Part shown: piece by piece, positions 24,160-36,103 of the stretch
Layout: each line of letters starts with the position of its first letter
Numbering within the stretch: the first letter of the stretch is position 1
Assembly: GCF_000516985.1 (NCBI RefSeq)
Contig: NW_006917096.1
Span: forward strand, 2,031,606 to 2,095,605
DNA from: Pestalotiopsis fici W106-1
Lineage: Eukaryota > Ascomycota > Sordariomycetes > Amphisphaeriales > Sporocadaceae
Length of the DNA stretch: 64,000 nt
Direction of reading: 5' to 3'
Position numbers and translations under genes: made by a program
Notes under the pieces: generated by a model
The model's database searches: none
The model's input: only the letters and a program-made list of their open reading frames with translations
What the model was told of the DNA's origin: nothing

Positions 24160-25760
24160 CTACTGATAGTGTGATGCTACTGACATGGATCGCTTCCTGT
24201 GGCTCTGGATTTCTGCCCTCTTCTCCGGGTTAATAGTGGGATCATTGGCCACGTCGCCATCGGCACCTGGGTTGGCCATCTAGAGAATGGTTAGCGAGAT
24301 GGTTCTGGAACGGACGACAACAACAACAACCAGAAGCAGCGTACCTCATATTCCAGAGTCTTGATGAAACGATAAAAGACGACTGCGATCAATGCCCCCA
24401 GGATTGGGCCAATCCAATAAATCCAATGTTCTGCCTCGTATTGTCCCGTCACAGCACAAGGACCAAAACTTCTTGCTGGATTTAGACTACCCCCAGTGAA
24501 CGCTACGCCCACCAGCTCGGCAATGAACAAAGCCAGACCGATGCCGACAGGCGCAATAAACGTGGCCCGGTGCTTCTCTTTGGCCAACATGAAAATGGTA
24601 AAGACCAGCTCGGCCGTCAGGATTGCCTCGATAAAGACGCCCTGTACGAGACTGACGCCGTCACTAAGGCTGGTGCGAACACTGAAACTCCCGGGGAACA
24701 GGAAGCGGACAATGACGGAGGCGAGCAATGCCCCGAGAATTTGGGCCACAAACAAGCACCCGGCTCGAACTGGCGGGATGGCCTTGACGAGCATCATGGC
24801 CAGGGTAACGGCAGGGTTGAATAGACCACCGCTGATTCGAAAGAAGATCCACACATTGACCATGAGGGAGAAGCCAAAACAAATGGAAATGTAAAGCAGC
24901 CTGGCAATGTCAAAATTGGAGTCACTGGCCTGTGACCCTAGATTGGCCACTTCGGTACCGGCAAAAGCGAAGAAGAGAAAGAGTGACGTTCCGATGAACT
25001 CTCCCGTGCTGGCGACAAAGTGGTTCTTGAGCTCCGAGTTCATCCAGTGCGTCAATGGCAGGCGGAGAACTTCAACCTTTTGCTCGCGACTTAGGCTGCT
25101 CCACGTAGGAACGTAACCCATCTCTTCGTCCCGGATGCGCAGTTCGCGCTGGGAAGCTGTCTCATCAACAAAATATGGCTTTGAAAGAGATATCGACGAG
25201 TCAGACCCGTCCCAAAGACTGCGGTTACGCCACGCCTGTGGCGGCCGAGTGCCTTCGCGCATCGATCGTTGTCGTCCTGGGAATCTGTCCATGTCGCGGC
25301 TGCGCCAGGCGTCCCGGTCTCGCTCGTAGTAGTAGTCCTCATCGTCCCAATCGTCCCGATCATCACTGCGAAGGGGTCTAGTTGAGCGTTGTGACCTTGT
25401 AGACCTCAAGGATCGCGCAGACATGGGGCCGTCAAACTCATTTGAGTATCCGGTTTGATATGGTATACTCCTACTGAGTGGTCTCTCTCTGCGATACGCG
25501 CCAGCGGAGCTTGCGCTCCGGCTAATACCAATTGGTGGAGGAGTCTGTGTAGGTAATGGACGCGGCAGACCACCAGCTGCCGGCGGAGTTTGTGTAGGCG
25601 TTGGACATTGAAGACCTCCAACCGTTGGAGGAGTTAGTGAAGGCATGGGTGGAACATCACCGCCAGGCACCTGAGTGATGAAATCACCCGATCTGTTGCC
25701 CGCAGATGTCGGCGATATGTCCGATGATAGTGAGCTATGAGCACGGTGATGGCCTGCCAT
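24160..25760 (-). CDS. Aquaporin (MIP family) with ~240-residue N-terminal extension
   Basis: A channel for water or small solutes in a cell membrane. Exons on the complement: 25760-24345 and 24279-24160, intron 65 bp, 511 aa. The terminal exon replaces a read-through tail with MANPGADGDVANDPTINP and ends SMSVASHYQ. Both pore motifs are present: SGGLFNPAVTLA (N315-P316-A317) and GGSLNPARSFGP (N427-P428-A429, with the selectivity-filter arginine R430). Serine follows the second NPAR, where glycerol channels usually have Asp, which points towards an orthodox water-type channel. Residues 1-245 are disordered, with TQTPP repeats, an arginine/serine stretch and an Asp/Tyr-rich acidic patch (DDWDDEDYYYERD). 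Such a long cytosolic tail is unusual outside fungi and may be regulatory. Confidence 0.92.
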
Positions 25761-28009
25761 GGTGTTGCGAATCGAAGTGATCGGACTAGACGCCTTCGTG
25801 ATGAACAGAGGCAGAACCAGTCAGCTTATGACGGTGGTATAAGTCGTGACACGTACTTTTGAATCTTATTCTAAGATGAGATGGTTTGATTTATATCAAC
25901 GGTCCGAGGTATGGTGAATGCGTATAGTCTAGAATAGATGAGCTAAGATATAAGCCGCCTTGTAGTATCCTCGGCACTGCCCCAAGCTTCACAGTTGTAG
26001 ATAATCTATACACTAGAACATTTATTTCTTCAGAAGCTCAAACACATAGTCGATTCCACTAATGAAATTTTCTCTTTCCACTTGCCGGTCCGCCAGTGAC
26101 ATAATCTCCGTCATTATCTGTCGATTGGGGCCAAGAAAGTCCCCAGACTGCCACGGTATAGACCAAACCCTTTTTGCTCAAGTGAGTGGTGTGCGGAATA
26201 AGAAACTGGGAATAGAAGACGCTAGTTGAGGAATTTACATATAAGCTGTCTTTTCGGCACCATGGGTACGCGGTCGAAGGGACGACGTGCAAGAAAGCAT
26301 GTTCCTGGATGCGGGCAGTATACAGAAACCGATGATCTGCACATTCCGGTGCCGGAATAGCGAAGAGCGAGGATCACTCAACACTGAGCATTGAGATCAG
26401 ATTTCGATATCACCCGCTGCGCAATTCCTATAGGCAAAGAGAATCTATCGGTTCTCTCTTTTCTTGGCAACCGTCCTGAAACACCTAGCCAAGTCTCAAG
26501 GTCCTCTCTTTCCAATCAAGCAAGAGATCGGGGAGAATCTGGAGCATATGGCCCGTGCTATTTGGGGAGACGTTAAGTGCCTTCCAACGTTTACCTGGTT
26601 CATCGCTGTATGAAACCCGTACCCCCCGGCCCGAATATCGTGAGGCAAGCCCGCAAACATAGCCCCAGGCTACTCAGCGCTAGCGGTCACGATCGTGGTC
26701 GCAGATCTAGTAGAGGCGGATCGTGATGAAGTCCGGGGATTCACATTTGGGAAAATTCCGCTTCGAAAATCAGATGTGCAATTATAGGGCCCTTGGTGTG
26801 CAGGCGTCACCTATGATAGACTTGGCTTGAGTTAATTGGTGTGGGGGTGGTATCTTGGGAGCCCGGGGACGCTATTGTATACTATAGGCTCCTGACTAGA
26901 CGGATAGTCCGGTCCCAATAGAGACAGCCTGCTGATGGAAAGGGACAATGGAAGTGAAAAGCAGAAGCCGTTATCTTATTCAACACTTGAAGCTAGCATG
27001 TAAAGAGCCCATTGCTACGCAATAAGAGTGAATGAGTCAGAGATTATGAGCCCCCCCTCTAGACTTGGGGCTCATTGCGCGACTCATGGTTCGTATAGAA
27101 GAGCAACTAGATCTTCGCAATCGCTGCTGATTACTCCGTCATACGCTAGAGAACAGCACGGGCAAAACCAGGTTGCGTTCCTCCCGCCAGGATCATCCAC
27201 GTTTATTGTGCGTGTACGGCGCATTGCAGGCAAGAATGCTTGTATAAGAACTTTCTAGAATGATAGGGACGCGCATCAGAAATTTCATTTTATCCGGAAT
27301 CCGAACACACAATTGATCTCCCTACACCATTTGTACGGCTTTTCAAAAGGTGCTGTTCAATACGGCAATTACTGACAGGTCGATGAGGCGATGATCTATG
27401 ACATTAAACATAGCAGGCTGTCCTTCACTACGTGCATGAACGGTCTGCTCTGTACAAATGTACAGCCACTGCTAGACACGGTCTACTTGTCAAGTAGACA
27501 AGTCGCCCTATCGGAGTACATGACAGTACGGTCTGCACTCACAGTTCCAAGGCGTAATTCTTGGGAACTCGCAGCAGATACCAGCGCTACCGGCAGTTGA
27601 CTGTTCATGGACTAACAATTAGTGTTACTTGTAAAAATGACAGCGCAGCTTCAAACAGATTACCTTCAGTGACTAAACGAAAAGATCGTGATACCAAGTG
27701 GGATTAATATTCTAGATAGATGTTTGGGAACTAAGTGAATGCTTTATGGCTCAGCCACGTAGTAAGGCTAAGTATCACTCCATCGATTGTTGTATGTGCC
27801 GTGCCTTGACCGGCCTCTCAAATTTCCCATAGATTTGCGGGTAAAAAGTGCCACCGATTTCGTTTCCGAACCGACCTGACGAGCATGATGAGCTGCCACT
27901 TGATTATAGAGGGAATGGAGCTGTCCGAGGTCCGCGCCTTGCCATCCAAAGATTTTCTGGGTTCGAAATAGCGACGTTGCGATCCAGTAGGCATCGTCCA
28001 GTTCCGGTA
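25761..28009. other. Intergenic with scattered decayed coding-like fragments
   Basis: There is no intact gene. On the minus strand, 26035-26330 reads protein-like pieces in two frames (for example ADRQVERENFISGIDYVFEL before a TAA) separated by stops. On the plus strand, about 26430-26600 reads KHLAKSQGPLFPIKQEIGEN before a stop. These may be relics of lost genes or chance. The rest shows nothing I can interpret. Confidence 0.35.
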
Positions 28010-28516
28010 CTATTTCATCGTTAGGTCCAAACCGCACGAGTCCTCCTGGACTTGTATCGCATATGTTATTCGTAACGCACCGTTCGTGATCTGAAAATAT
28101 TTGCCAGCATCGTCTCTCATTTTGGATATGAAGCGATTGATGTCCGTTGGCGTTCCAAACTTCAACTCGAAAATGTGACCCCACTGCCAAAGTAGTATCT
28201 CATTCATCGCAATGCCAATACAATGCCGGTCGTTGGTAGAATCAAGACTGATCTCGCCAGTCTCCAGGCCATTCTCGCGAACACGTCTAACCCACAAGGC
28301 AATAGGCTTGTCGTCGGTGTTCGTGACCATGATTTCCCATTCAGCGCATCTGCCGAGGCCATGTTTACCAAGTCGCGTGTATACATATACGGCCTTGGCT
28401 TTTTCCGCAGTTATGTCCCAGTTGGCGTAGGTTGTAGGCATTGTGTGAATAATTTCAGTCATGAGGAGGGGGATTGGCGTGCTAAGAAATGTGCTACCTA
28501 TGAGTTTTGTGGCCAA
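28010..28516 (-). CDS. Hypothetical protein, unknown family
   Basis: A single open frame of 168 aa. The more likely start may be the internal Met at 28441 (MPTTYANWDITAEKAKAVYV), giving 143 aa. It has a mixed soluble composition with segments such as EWEIMVTNTDDKPIALWVRR and DINRFISKMRDDAGKYFQI, and no signal peptide or membrane helix. A second minus-strand frame (to 27768) overlaps its 3' end and also looks coding (GPNDEIVPELDDAYWIATSL). A 35-nt GT-AG segment after ITNG could join the two, but that is short for an intron, so a frameshift or pseudogene is equally possible. I do not recognise a family. It lies isolated between aquaporin and NDUFAF5. Confidence 0.4.
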   Translation of the reverse strand: MATKLIGSTFLSTPIPLLMTEIIHTMPTTYANWDITAEKAKAVYVYTRLGKHGLGRCAEWEIMVTNTDDKPIALWVRRVRENGLETGEISLDSTNDRHCIGIAMNEILLWQWGHIFELKFGTPTDINRFISKMRDDAGKYFQITNGALRITYAIQVQEDSCGLDLTMK

Positions 28517-29583
28517 AATGAGGCGACTATGAATTTTTGAGTGAAATTAGTCCAGGCGGCCAAGCTCACTGCCTCAATAAATAGTTCCGGTCCATGGAAG
28601 CCAGAGAAATGAGTGAATATGCGAAAGTGATGCGCATTATAATGGGTGTACCATTCACTTCAGCCATAGTAGGATGTGTATGTTGCATCACTTGATGGTA
28701 ATCCTTTGCAGCACCGTGATACATCCAGAGTCATCTCATCATCATCATCAAAATCATGAATTTGTGTATCATAGCCAGGCGTCTCGCCTGTGGATGTATA
28801 CTTTGACGATTCATCATTGTAGTTTGGCGAGTTTCGTCGACTTCGAGTTTTTCACGCTTTTGTCGGGGTCCTCTTTGTACATGACATTCACACCATGTCG
28901 GTTGCTTTTTGTGATTCTTGTCCGCTCTGAGTTGCTCTATCATGGCTGCTTTGGAAGGCATGTTTGATATAGTTCGTTGCCCTAAGGTTTTGAGTAAAAC
29001 AATATCGATGTATTGCAGTATCGCTTTCGTATTTGAGCAGGTCTAGAAATATCCTAAAGCTCAGACCCAAATAGACAGATTTTGCCAGCAACGAATTGGT
29101 ATAGATTGAGTTTCCTAGTTAGAGATTGCACTACCAGCTTGTGTGGTGAGAGACAAGTCAGACAATTGAATCATCTCGCAACTTCTACGAGAGCACAACT
29201 TGATGCAGTCTCAATGTACGAAAGATTTCTTTTGCACAGAAACCAAGTGTGAGTGTTCTCTAGGGTCTGTAACGATTAAACTTGCCAACTGAGCCATCTA
29301 GCTTCATAACTGTGAATTTAAGTCGTTCGTGATCAGTGATTGCTGTCCCGATGAATGAACCATGGTTTGGATGCATGTTCCTGGTCTGACGGGCCCCCAG
29401 CCGCCAATGTTGAGGTTGACAGAGAGGAGAGGATCAGCGTCCAACATTCTTCCTAAACTCTAAGAATAGCATATACAATGGAAAGTCTTTTGTTTTGTGT
29501 TTCCAAATGGAGAACATTATGTTTGAATGACGTTCATGTGGAATTGGAATCACGATTGCGCTGCTTTCAACCATTTGCTTCTA
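28517..29583. other. Intergenic region
   Basis: Nothing supported. An ATC/CAT run near 28733-28752 gives a spurious poly-His frame. A tRNA A-box-like stretch near 29285-29310 on the minus strand has no matching tRNA fold. Confidence 0.45.
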
Positions 29584-30684
29584 TTATTTGTTTTCTAAAA
29601 TATCTTTAAGGTTGATCTGGCCACTACCTCGGGCAAGCGGCTGTGCCTGGTCCGCAGACTCCTTCCAGCCGATCATGTAAATCATTCTGAATGTGGCCGG
29701 AATTGTGCCGTCCTCGTTGCCATGCAGCTCACGATAGATGGCATCGGCAGCTAACAAGACATCTCGCCCTATAGGACCCATCTCACGCCCGAGAACAGCA
29801 TTGCCCTCGCCCATTGCTTGCAGATCCTGCATCAGGGCAAAGATGTCGGGAAAATCAACGATAATATCGTCGACATCCACGCCGACCATCTTGAAGCCGA
29901 CGCGTTGCAGTAGACCACCAACGTCGCGCACGTCTGCTAGAGGACTGACATGGGGCCCGATTCCGCCACGTCGCTCTTGCTCTGCGAGTTGCAACGATGT
30001 GCGCAGCTCAAACAGAGTATCTCCGCCAAGCATGGCACCCATAAATGCACAGTCGGGCTTGAGGACGTTGTTCATTTGCGCGAGGAGCCCCACGAGATCA
30101 TTGATCCAGTGCAGACTCATGGAGCTGAGCACTAGATCGAAGGAGTTGGGCTCGAATGGCAGTGTCTCCTCGTCTTGTAAAATCTCCCTCGTCATGTTGA
30201 TTTCCTTGTTGAAGTCCAGCTCGGCATCCCGGAAGAGGAGCGACTCGGAAGACTCGGCGGCCGTGAGATGGCCCACCCGGGAGACCAAGGGCGTCGACTC
30301 GGGCATGTTGGGGTCCTGTTCCAGATCAGGGGCGACGAGCGCACGAGCAATGTTGCACGAGTTTGCGCCAACGTCGAGAACCTTTGGATAGTTGCGCTTG
30401 ATATCGAGAAGCCGCTCGCAGAGGCGCCTGGCCACCTCGTCCTTGAGGTAGTCGGCCGTGCGGCTCTGCTCGAGGTTGGAGGCGGCGCGCTCCTTTTGCA
30501 GCCATTTCGTGCGACGGTTAAAGACTTGGTGGATGGGAGCCCCCGCGGACGTGAAGGCGTAGGATCTCCGGGTCCATGACGGCACGGCGCAAGATGGCGA
30601 GACGACCGTAGAGGGTCGAGGGCTAGTCGGTGCCTTACATGCTCGGACAAGAGACGCGGCCGGTCTCCGAAAAGTACAGTTCAT
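29584..30684 (-). CDS. NDUFAF5-type mitochondrial methyltransferase-fold protein, complex I assembly factor
   Basis: A single exon of 366 aa. In animals NDUFAF5 hydroxylates an arginine of NDUFS7 during early assembly of respiratory complex I; the fungal relative is expected to act in the mitochondrial matrix. The first ~45 residues are Arg/Ser/Pro-rich with few acidic residues, as in a mitochondrial presequence. VFNRRTKWLQKERAA and TADYLKDEVARRLCERLLDI follow, both typical of the family. The SAM-binding motif I is KVLDVGANSCNIARAL at about 101-116, and the conserved LVLSSMSLHWINDLVG region is at 185-200. ALMQDLQAMGEGNAV near residue 290 is another family hallmark. The gene is divergent from AP-2 alpha over a 1.1-kb shared upstream region. 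Confidence 0.92.
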   Translation of the reverse strand: MNCTFRRPAASLVRACKAPTSPRPSTVVSPSCAVPSWTRRSYAFTSAGAPIHQVFNRRTKWLQKERAASNLEQSRTADYLKDEVARRLCERLLDIKRNYPKVLDVGANSCNIARALVAPDLEQDPNMPESTPLVSRVGHLTAAESSESLLFRDAELDFNKEINMTREILQDEETLPFEPNSFDLVLSSMSLHWINDLVGLLAQMNNVLKPDCAFMGAMLGGDTLFELRTSLQLAEQERRGGIGPHVSPLADVRDVGGLLQRVGFKMVGVDVDDIIVDFPDIFALMQDLQAMGEGNAVLGREMGPIGRDVLLAADAIYRELHGNEDGTIPATFRMIYMIGWKESADQAQPLARGSGQINLKDILENK

Positions 30685-31821
30685 CCTCCCAGATCAATTG
30701 GTCGCTGCTTCACATTCTGGGGGAAAAGCTGGGGAAGGGTTCGAATGGGGCTCGCGGGGGTATTTTTTTTTCCCTCCTGCCGAGCTCCAGGCGCGTCAAA
30801 GTCGTGACGTTCGCAAAAGCTTGAGCAATCGACATGCACAAGAGCTTAAAGCTTCGATCCTTGTAAGAAGACTTGGCAGATTTGGGTGGTGGAGATGATC
30901 TAGAATAGAAACGGACTAGCGTGATTGTGAGTGTGCATATGTGATTGACAGGTCAAGCGGGTTAGGTACGAGTAGTAGTGTATATGTCGGGGACTGCTCT
31001 ATGAGGAAGGACGACGTATCACACACACGTGGTTTGCGGAAGCGCTGGAAGGAGGACTCTTTGCTAACCGCTGAGATGTCATCAGGCCCAAGATGCAGCG
31101 TCGTGTCCCGTTAATGATTGCAGATGGTGGCCGGGTTCTGGGGAGTTTCACTGCACTCTGGGGTACTCAACTGTTGCCGCCAGACGGCCAAGCAATACAT
31201 TTTACTTTATTTTAGGTACATATGGCGCCAGTGGACCGGGGGAGGGGAGGCAGGCAAGCGCGCTGCCGAGCCGTGAGACCTTGGGCGCCTCCCCACCTTA
31301 ATGATTTCTACAGCCAAATTCAGAGTTCTTTTCCTACAAGAAAGCTTTCTGCAATTGGGCTGGTGATGTTTAATTGTGCGATCACATTTGCATTGTGCCG
31401 TTTTCGATTCAGTAACTCTTAGGATACTCGTGTGCAACAAAAAAACACGTTGAACGGGCGAATACTGATCTACGGACCTTCTGACGCTGCCCCTACCTTG
31501 CCCATCCATCCCCTCGCCCTCCTCCTGAGCCGGCAGCGGTTGATTGCATTCTAAAGGAGCCCACCTAATAAGGGTGCCCACCGACCTTCTACACCACTGC
31601 TCCGCAGTCCCGATCATGTCGGATTGACCCAATATCACGACGACAGCCGCAACTTGAGCGTGCTTCTTCTCCCGAATTTTCATTCTCCTGTTCTCCCGAC
31701 TTCTCCGGTATCGAGCATAATCGAATTTCGAACCCGTGCGCCTCCCACCAACGGCGCTTGGAAGTGTGGCGCGAGATTCTGAAGCATTAGAAATAGGGGT
31801 GGGAAGCATCTGTACAACACC
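30685..31821. other. Shared upstream region of NDUFAF5 (-) and AP-2 alpha (+)
   Basis: This bidirectional promoter interval has short T tracts (T9 near 30773) and no convincing ORF. The long minus-strand frames at 31207-31970 overlap AP-2 alpha leader and first exon and have no family character. Confidence 0.5.
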
Positions 31822-34800
31822 ATGGCATCGTCAGCAGCAGCCGGCTTCCTCGGCCGGTCGAGCAACAACAATGCGAACATGCGCGGCTTGGTCCAATTTA
31901 TAGCAGATCTACGAAATGCACGAGCGCGCGAGCTGGAAGAGAAACGAATCAACAAGGAGCTGGCAAACATCAGGTGAGTCGAACAAAGGACTGAGACTAT
32001 GCATTTCCTGCCCCTTTAGCGCGAGCGCGCGCATGAGCAACAGAATGTACTGACTGGATATACCTGCCTATAGACAAAAATTCAAAGGTACAACAAGCCT
32101 CGAAGAACCGTACCGGTTTCTCCTAGAACAAGCTTTGGGCACAGGTCTGACATGGGTATTACAGATGGCAATTTGAGCGGCTACCACAAAAAGAAATATG
32201 TCTGCAAGGTAAATTGGAAATAGTCTGGCGATAGGTTGCGACTAGATGCTGACGACAAAGCGCAGCTGTTATACATATACATCCTTGGCTGGAACGTCGA
32301 TTTTGGGCACCTCGAAGCCGTCAACCTGATCTCGGCCAACAAGTACTCCGAAAAGCAGATTGGCTATCTGGCCGTCACCTTATTCCTCCACGAGAAACAC
32401 GAACTCCTACATTTGGTGGTCAACAGCATTCGCAAGGACCTACTTGATCACAATGAGCTCTTCAACTGCTTGGCCCTCCACGCGATCGCAAACGTCGGCG
32501 GTAGAGAAATGGGAGAGGCCCTTAGCGGAGATGTCCACAGGCTTTTGATCTCGCCGTAAGTGCACTGGTTCGTGATGCTCCTGCGGTTCCTTTGGCTAAC
32601 CAAATCCCGCTCTTAGGACATCAAAAGCGTTCGTCAAGAAGAAGGCTGCCCTGACTCTTCTTCGCCTCTACCGAAAATACCCAGATATCGTCCAGCCGCA
32701 ATGGGCAGAACGCATAGTATCCCTGATGGATGACCAGGACCTTGGTGTCGCTCTTTCTGTCACTTCTCTGGTGATGGCTGTGGCACAAGACGACCCTGAC
32801 GCATACAAGGGTGCATACGTAAAAGCGGCTTCGAGACTCAAGCGCATCCTCATCGATGGCGACTACGCTGCAGACTATCTGTACTACAAGGTGCCGTGTC
32901 CTTGGATACAAGTCAAGCTGCTGCGGTTGCTTCAGTACTTTCCTCCGTCCGGTAGGTCGACCTACTCAAGTCAATGCGAAGATATATGAGCTGACAACTT
33001 GACAGAGGATAGCCACGTTCGGGACATGATTCGCGATTCCTTGCAGAAGATCTTGAATATTGCAATGGAGTCGAATAAGAACGTGCAACAAAACAACGCC
33101 CAAAACGCAGTACTCTTTGAAGCCATTGATCTCATCATCCATCTCGACACGGAACATGCGCTGATGCGTCAGATTTCATCACGCCTCGGCCGCTTCATCA
33201 CTTCCCGAGAGACGAATGTGCGATACCTTGGTCTGGAGGCCATGACGCATTTGGCAGCACGTGCCGAGAATCTCGACCCCATCAAACAGCATCAGGACGT
33301 GATCCTTGGATCTTTGAAGGACCGCGACATCAGTGTCCGAAGGAAAGGTCTTGATCTACTGTACAGTATGTGCGACTCGACCAACTCTGGACCAATCGTT
33401 TCCGAACTCCTCCACTATCTCCAGAACGCCGACTTTGCAATTCGGGAAGAGATGGCTCTTAAGATTGCTATCTTGACCGAGAAGTACGCCACCGATATCC
33501 AATGGTATATCAACGTGTCTCTGCGTCTCGTCGCTGTGGCTGGAGACCATTTGAGTGATGAGGTCTGGCAACGTGTGATTCAAATTGTGACAAACAATGA
33601 GGAGCTGCAGGTCTATGCCGCTCAAAATACTCTGCAGCACGTCAAGCAGGACCACTGCCACGAGACCTTGGTCAAGATTGGAGCTTACGTCCTCGGAGAG
33701 TTTGGTCACTTGATTGCCGAAGAGCCCGGATGCAGCCCGATAGAGCAGTTCCTTGCACTTCAGAGCAAGCTGCCGGCCTGCTCTTCAAGTACTCGCGCCA
33801 TGATTCTCTCGTCCTTTGTCAAGTTTGTCAACTTGTTTCCAGAGATCAAGCCTCAGCTTCTGCATGTGTTCGAGATTTACAGTCACACCCTGGACTCTGA
33901 ATTGCAGCAAAGAGCGTGCGAGTATCTGACCATGGCAAGCCTCCCCACCGACGACTTGCTCCGGACAGTATGCGACGAAATGCCGGCTTTCCCCGAGCGA
34001 CAGTCTGCCCTCCTTTCGAGACTACACCAGAAGCATGCCAACACGAGCGACAAGCGGACATGGGTTGTTGGTGGTAAAGATGCCAACGCTGATACATCCG
34101 AGCTCAACATGGCAAAGAACGGCGGTCTCAAGAGAACCTTCAGCTCCAATGAGCCGAATAGGAATGGGGCTGCCAATGGTACGAACGGAACCAATGGTCA
34201 TGCAAGCAATGATCTTATGGGCTTGGATCTGAGCGCCGGCCCGAACGAGCAAAAACTGCTCAAGGCACCAAACCTGGCAAGTGCTGCACATCTCTCGCCT
34301 GGCTGGGAACAGGGCTACTACAAATTGCTGCTAAAGGCAGATGGAATTCTCTTTGAAGATGGCCAGATTCAGATTGGTGTCAGGTCAGAATACAGGGGTC
34401 AAGTTGCCTGTTTGATCCTCTACTTCACCAACAAGACACCCGCGCCAGTCACATCCTTCACAACGACTCTAGACTTGGACGAGAGCGAAAAGGAGAAATT
34501 GACGTGGGACGTGAAGAACATGCCAGAGAGTCAGATTGGGTCTGGTCAACAGGCTAGGGAGGTCATCATGTTTGAGTGCAAGAGGGTCTTTGAGAAGCCG
34601 CCTACGATCAGAATCAGCTACCTGGCCGGTGCGCTGCAGGCCTTGACACTGAAGCTCCCCCTTACTGCTCACAAGTTCATGGATCCTGCTGAGTTGTCGT
34701 CGGAAGATTTCTTCAAGCGCTGGAAGCAAATTGGTGGCGCGCCCCGCGAGGCCCAGCAAATTTTTGGTATTGTCGCCGGCAAGGAGTCGACCCGTGAGAT

Positions 34801-35188
34801 CCACGACACTTTTATCCGCAAGACGGTCCAAGGTTTCCGATGGGGTGTCTTGGACAGTGTGGATCCAAACACGAAGAACTTTGTGGGCGCAAGTGTCATG
34901 CACACGAGTGAGGGTGGCAAGTTTGGATGTCTGCTGCGGCTTGAGCCAAACTACGCATCTCAGGTAAGTTATCACAACATATATCTGCTTGGAAAGATGG
35001 AGAATACTGACATGATTCCGCAGATGATTCGACTCACAATCAGGGCAACAGACGAAACTGTTCCACCAGTACTGCTGAAGCTGGTGCAAGACAGGTTAGC
35101 GCTTGGAATCTCAAAGAAAAAGCCGTTGGTAGAAGCTCCATCAAGGAGGGAGATTTCCGATGCTTTTAGCAACGTCATGGTTTCGTAA
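31822..35188 (+). CDS. apl3: AP-2 complex subunit alpha (alpha-adaptin)
   Basis: Large subunit of the AP-2 clathrin adaptor, which selects cargo and binds phosphoinositide at the plasma membrane during endocytosis. Seven exons: 31822-31973, 32074-32087, 32165-32208, 32266-32555, 32617-32951, 33006-34963, 35024-35188; 2958 nt, 985 aa. The second exon is only 14 nt. The N-terminal stretch GLVQFIADLRNARARELEEKRI and the segment DGNLSGYHKKKYVCKLLYIYI, spread over three exons, are alpha-adaptin signatures. The helical-repeat trunk runs to about residue 640. A Gly/Asn-rich linker and a C-terminal ear with YRGQVACLILYFTNKTPAPV follow. The last intron (60 bp) keeps the frame open if retained. Length agrees with fungal alpha-adaptins. 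Confidence 0.95.
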
Positions 35189-36103
35189 ATGAGGTATAGG
35201 GGAGAGAGATGAGCTTGTGCAGAGTGGCAGAGAAGAGTAGGTAATCAATAGGCGACGCAAAAAAAACTTTGTCCTTATTTTTCTTGGGACATTGTCAACG
35301 ATTGCTTTTTTTGTGTGGAATAAAAAATGCATCACAGGCGTGGCCGAGCACAAATGGTGGCGTTTCGCGGGATATCAAAGGCACCATAGCAAGACTTGAG
35401 CACGTACGTAGCTTTTATGCACGTTTACATAGGTTGATGATACTGTTAATACCGTCGACAAATTGATCCTGTAAACATGAGCCAGGACAAGGCAAGAGAA
35501 AATGTGGAAATGTTTGACAATCCTGTTCACCAGCCAGACGTGAGACCTGCCATTGTCACAATTTTCTACTTTTGCATAGTTTGAGTTGATCATGCGGCAA
35601 CTATCATCTGAATATTGACGATTATCATCTTGCTTTTCACACAATAGTATTCATATTCAGCCTAGCACCTTGTGTTGTCGTGTGAATGAATGAATAGTAG
35701 TTTGAAAAAAATTCCATCAACCTCCCACAAAGAGATCAAGGTGTATGTAGATAATACCAAGTACAAATAGATGTGCAAACGAGCAGCTACCGAGGTCTGA
35801 CCTGAAAAAACATTTGTCGAAGCTCGCCAATAATCATCTCGCTGAATTCCCCCAAGTCAACAACGTTGATACAAACGACGGGAGCAACAAGAGGCCGTTG
35901 TCTCGCCAGTGCCGCCGCATGTTCGTACCTCCAAAATTTCAACACTCTTTCATTTTTTGAGCTCTTCTTTATTGCTAGATTCGTTCCTTCTTTTTTTCAA
36001 CACGGCGAGTCTTTCTTTACACAGCTCGTTTCTTTCCATCACAAGGAACAAAAACACTCGACGGAAGCGACTACGTATGTGCATCTGACGCACCATTGAC
36101 AAG
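35189..36103. other. Intergenic between AP-2 alpha and the membrane-anchored protein gene
   Basis: T-rich AP-2 alpha 3' flank followed by the upstream region of the next plus-strand gene. No coding signal. Confidence 0.5.

Noticed and set aside
29285..29310. tRNA-like A-box on the minus strand (GATGGCTCAGTTGGCAAG)
   Set aside because: No anticodon arm, TPsiC arm or acceptor pairing can be formed at the right distances.
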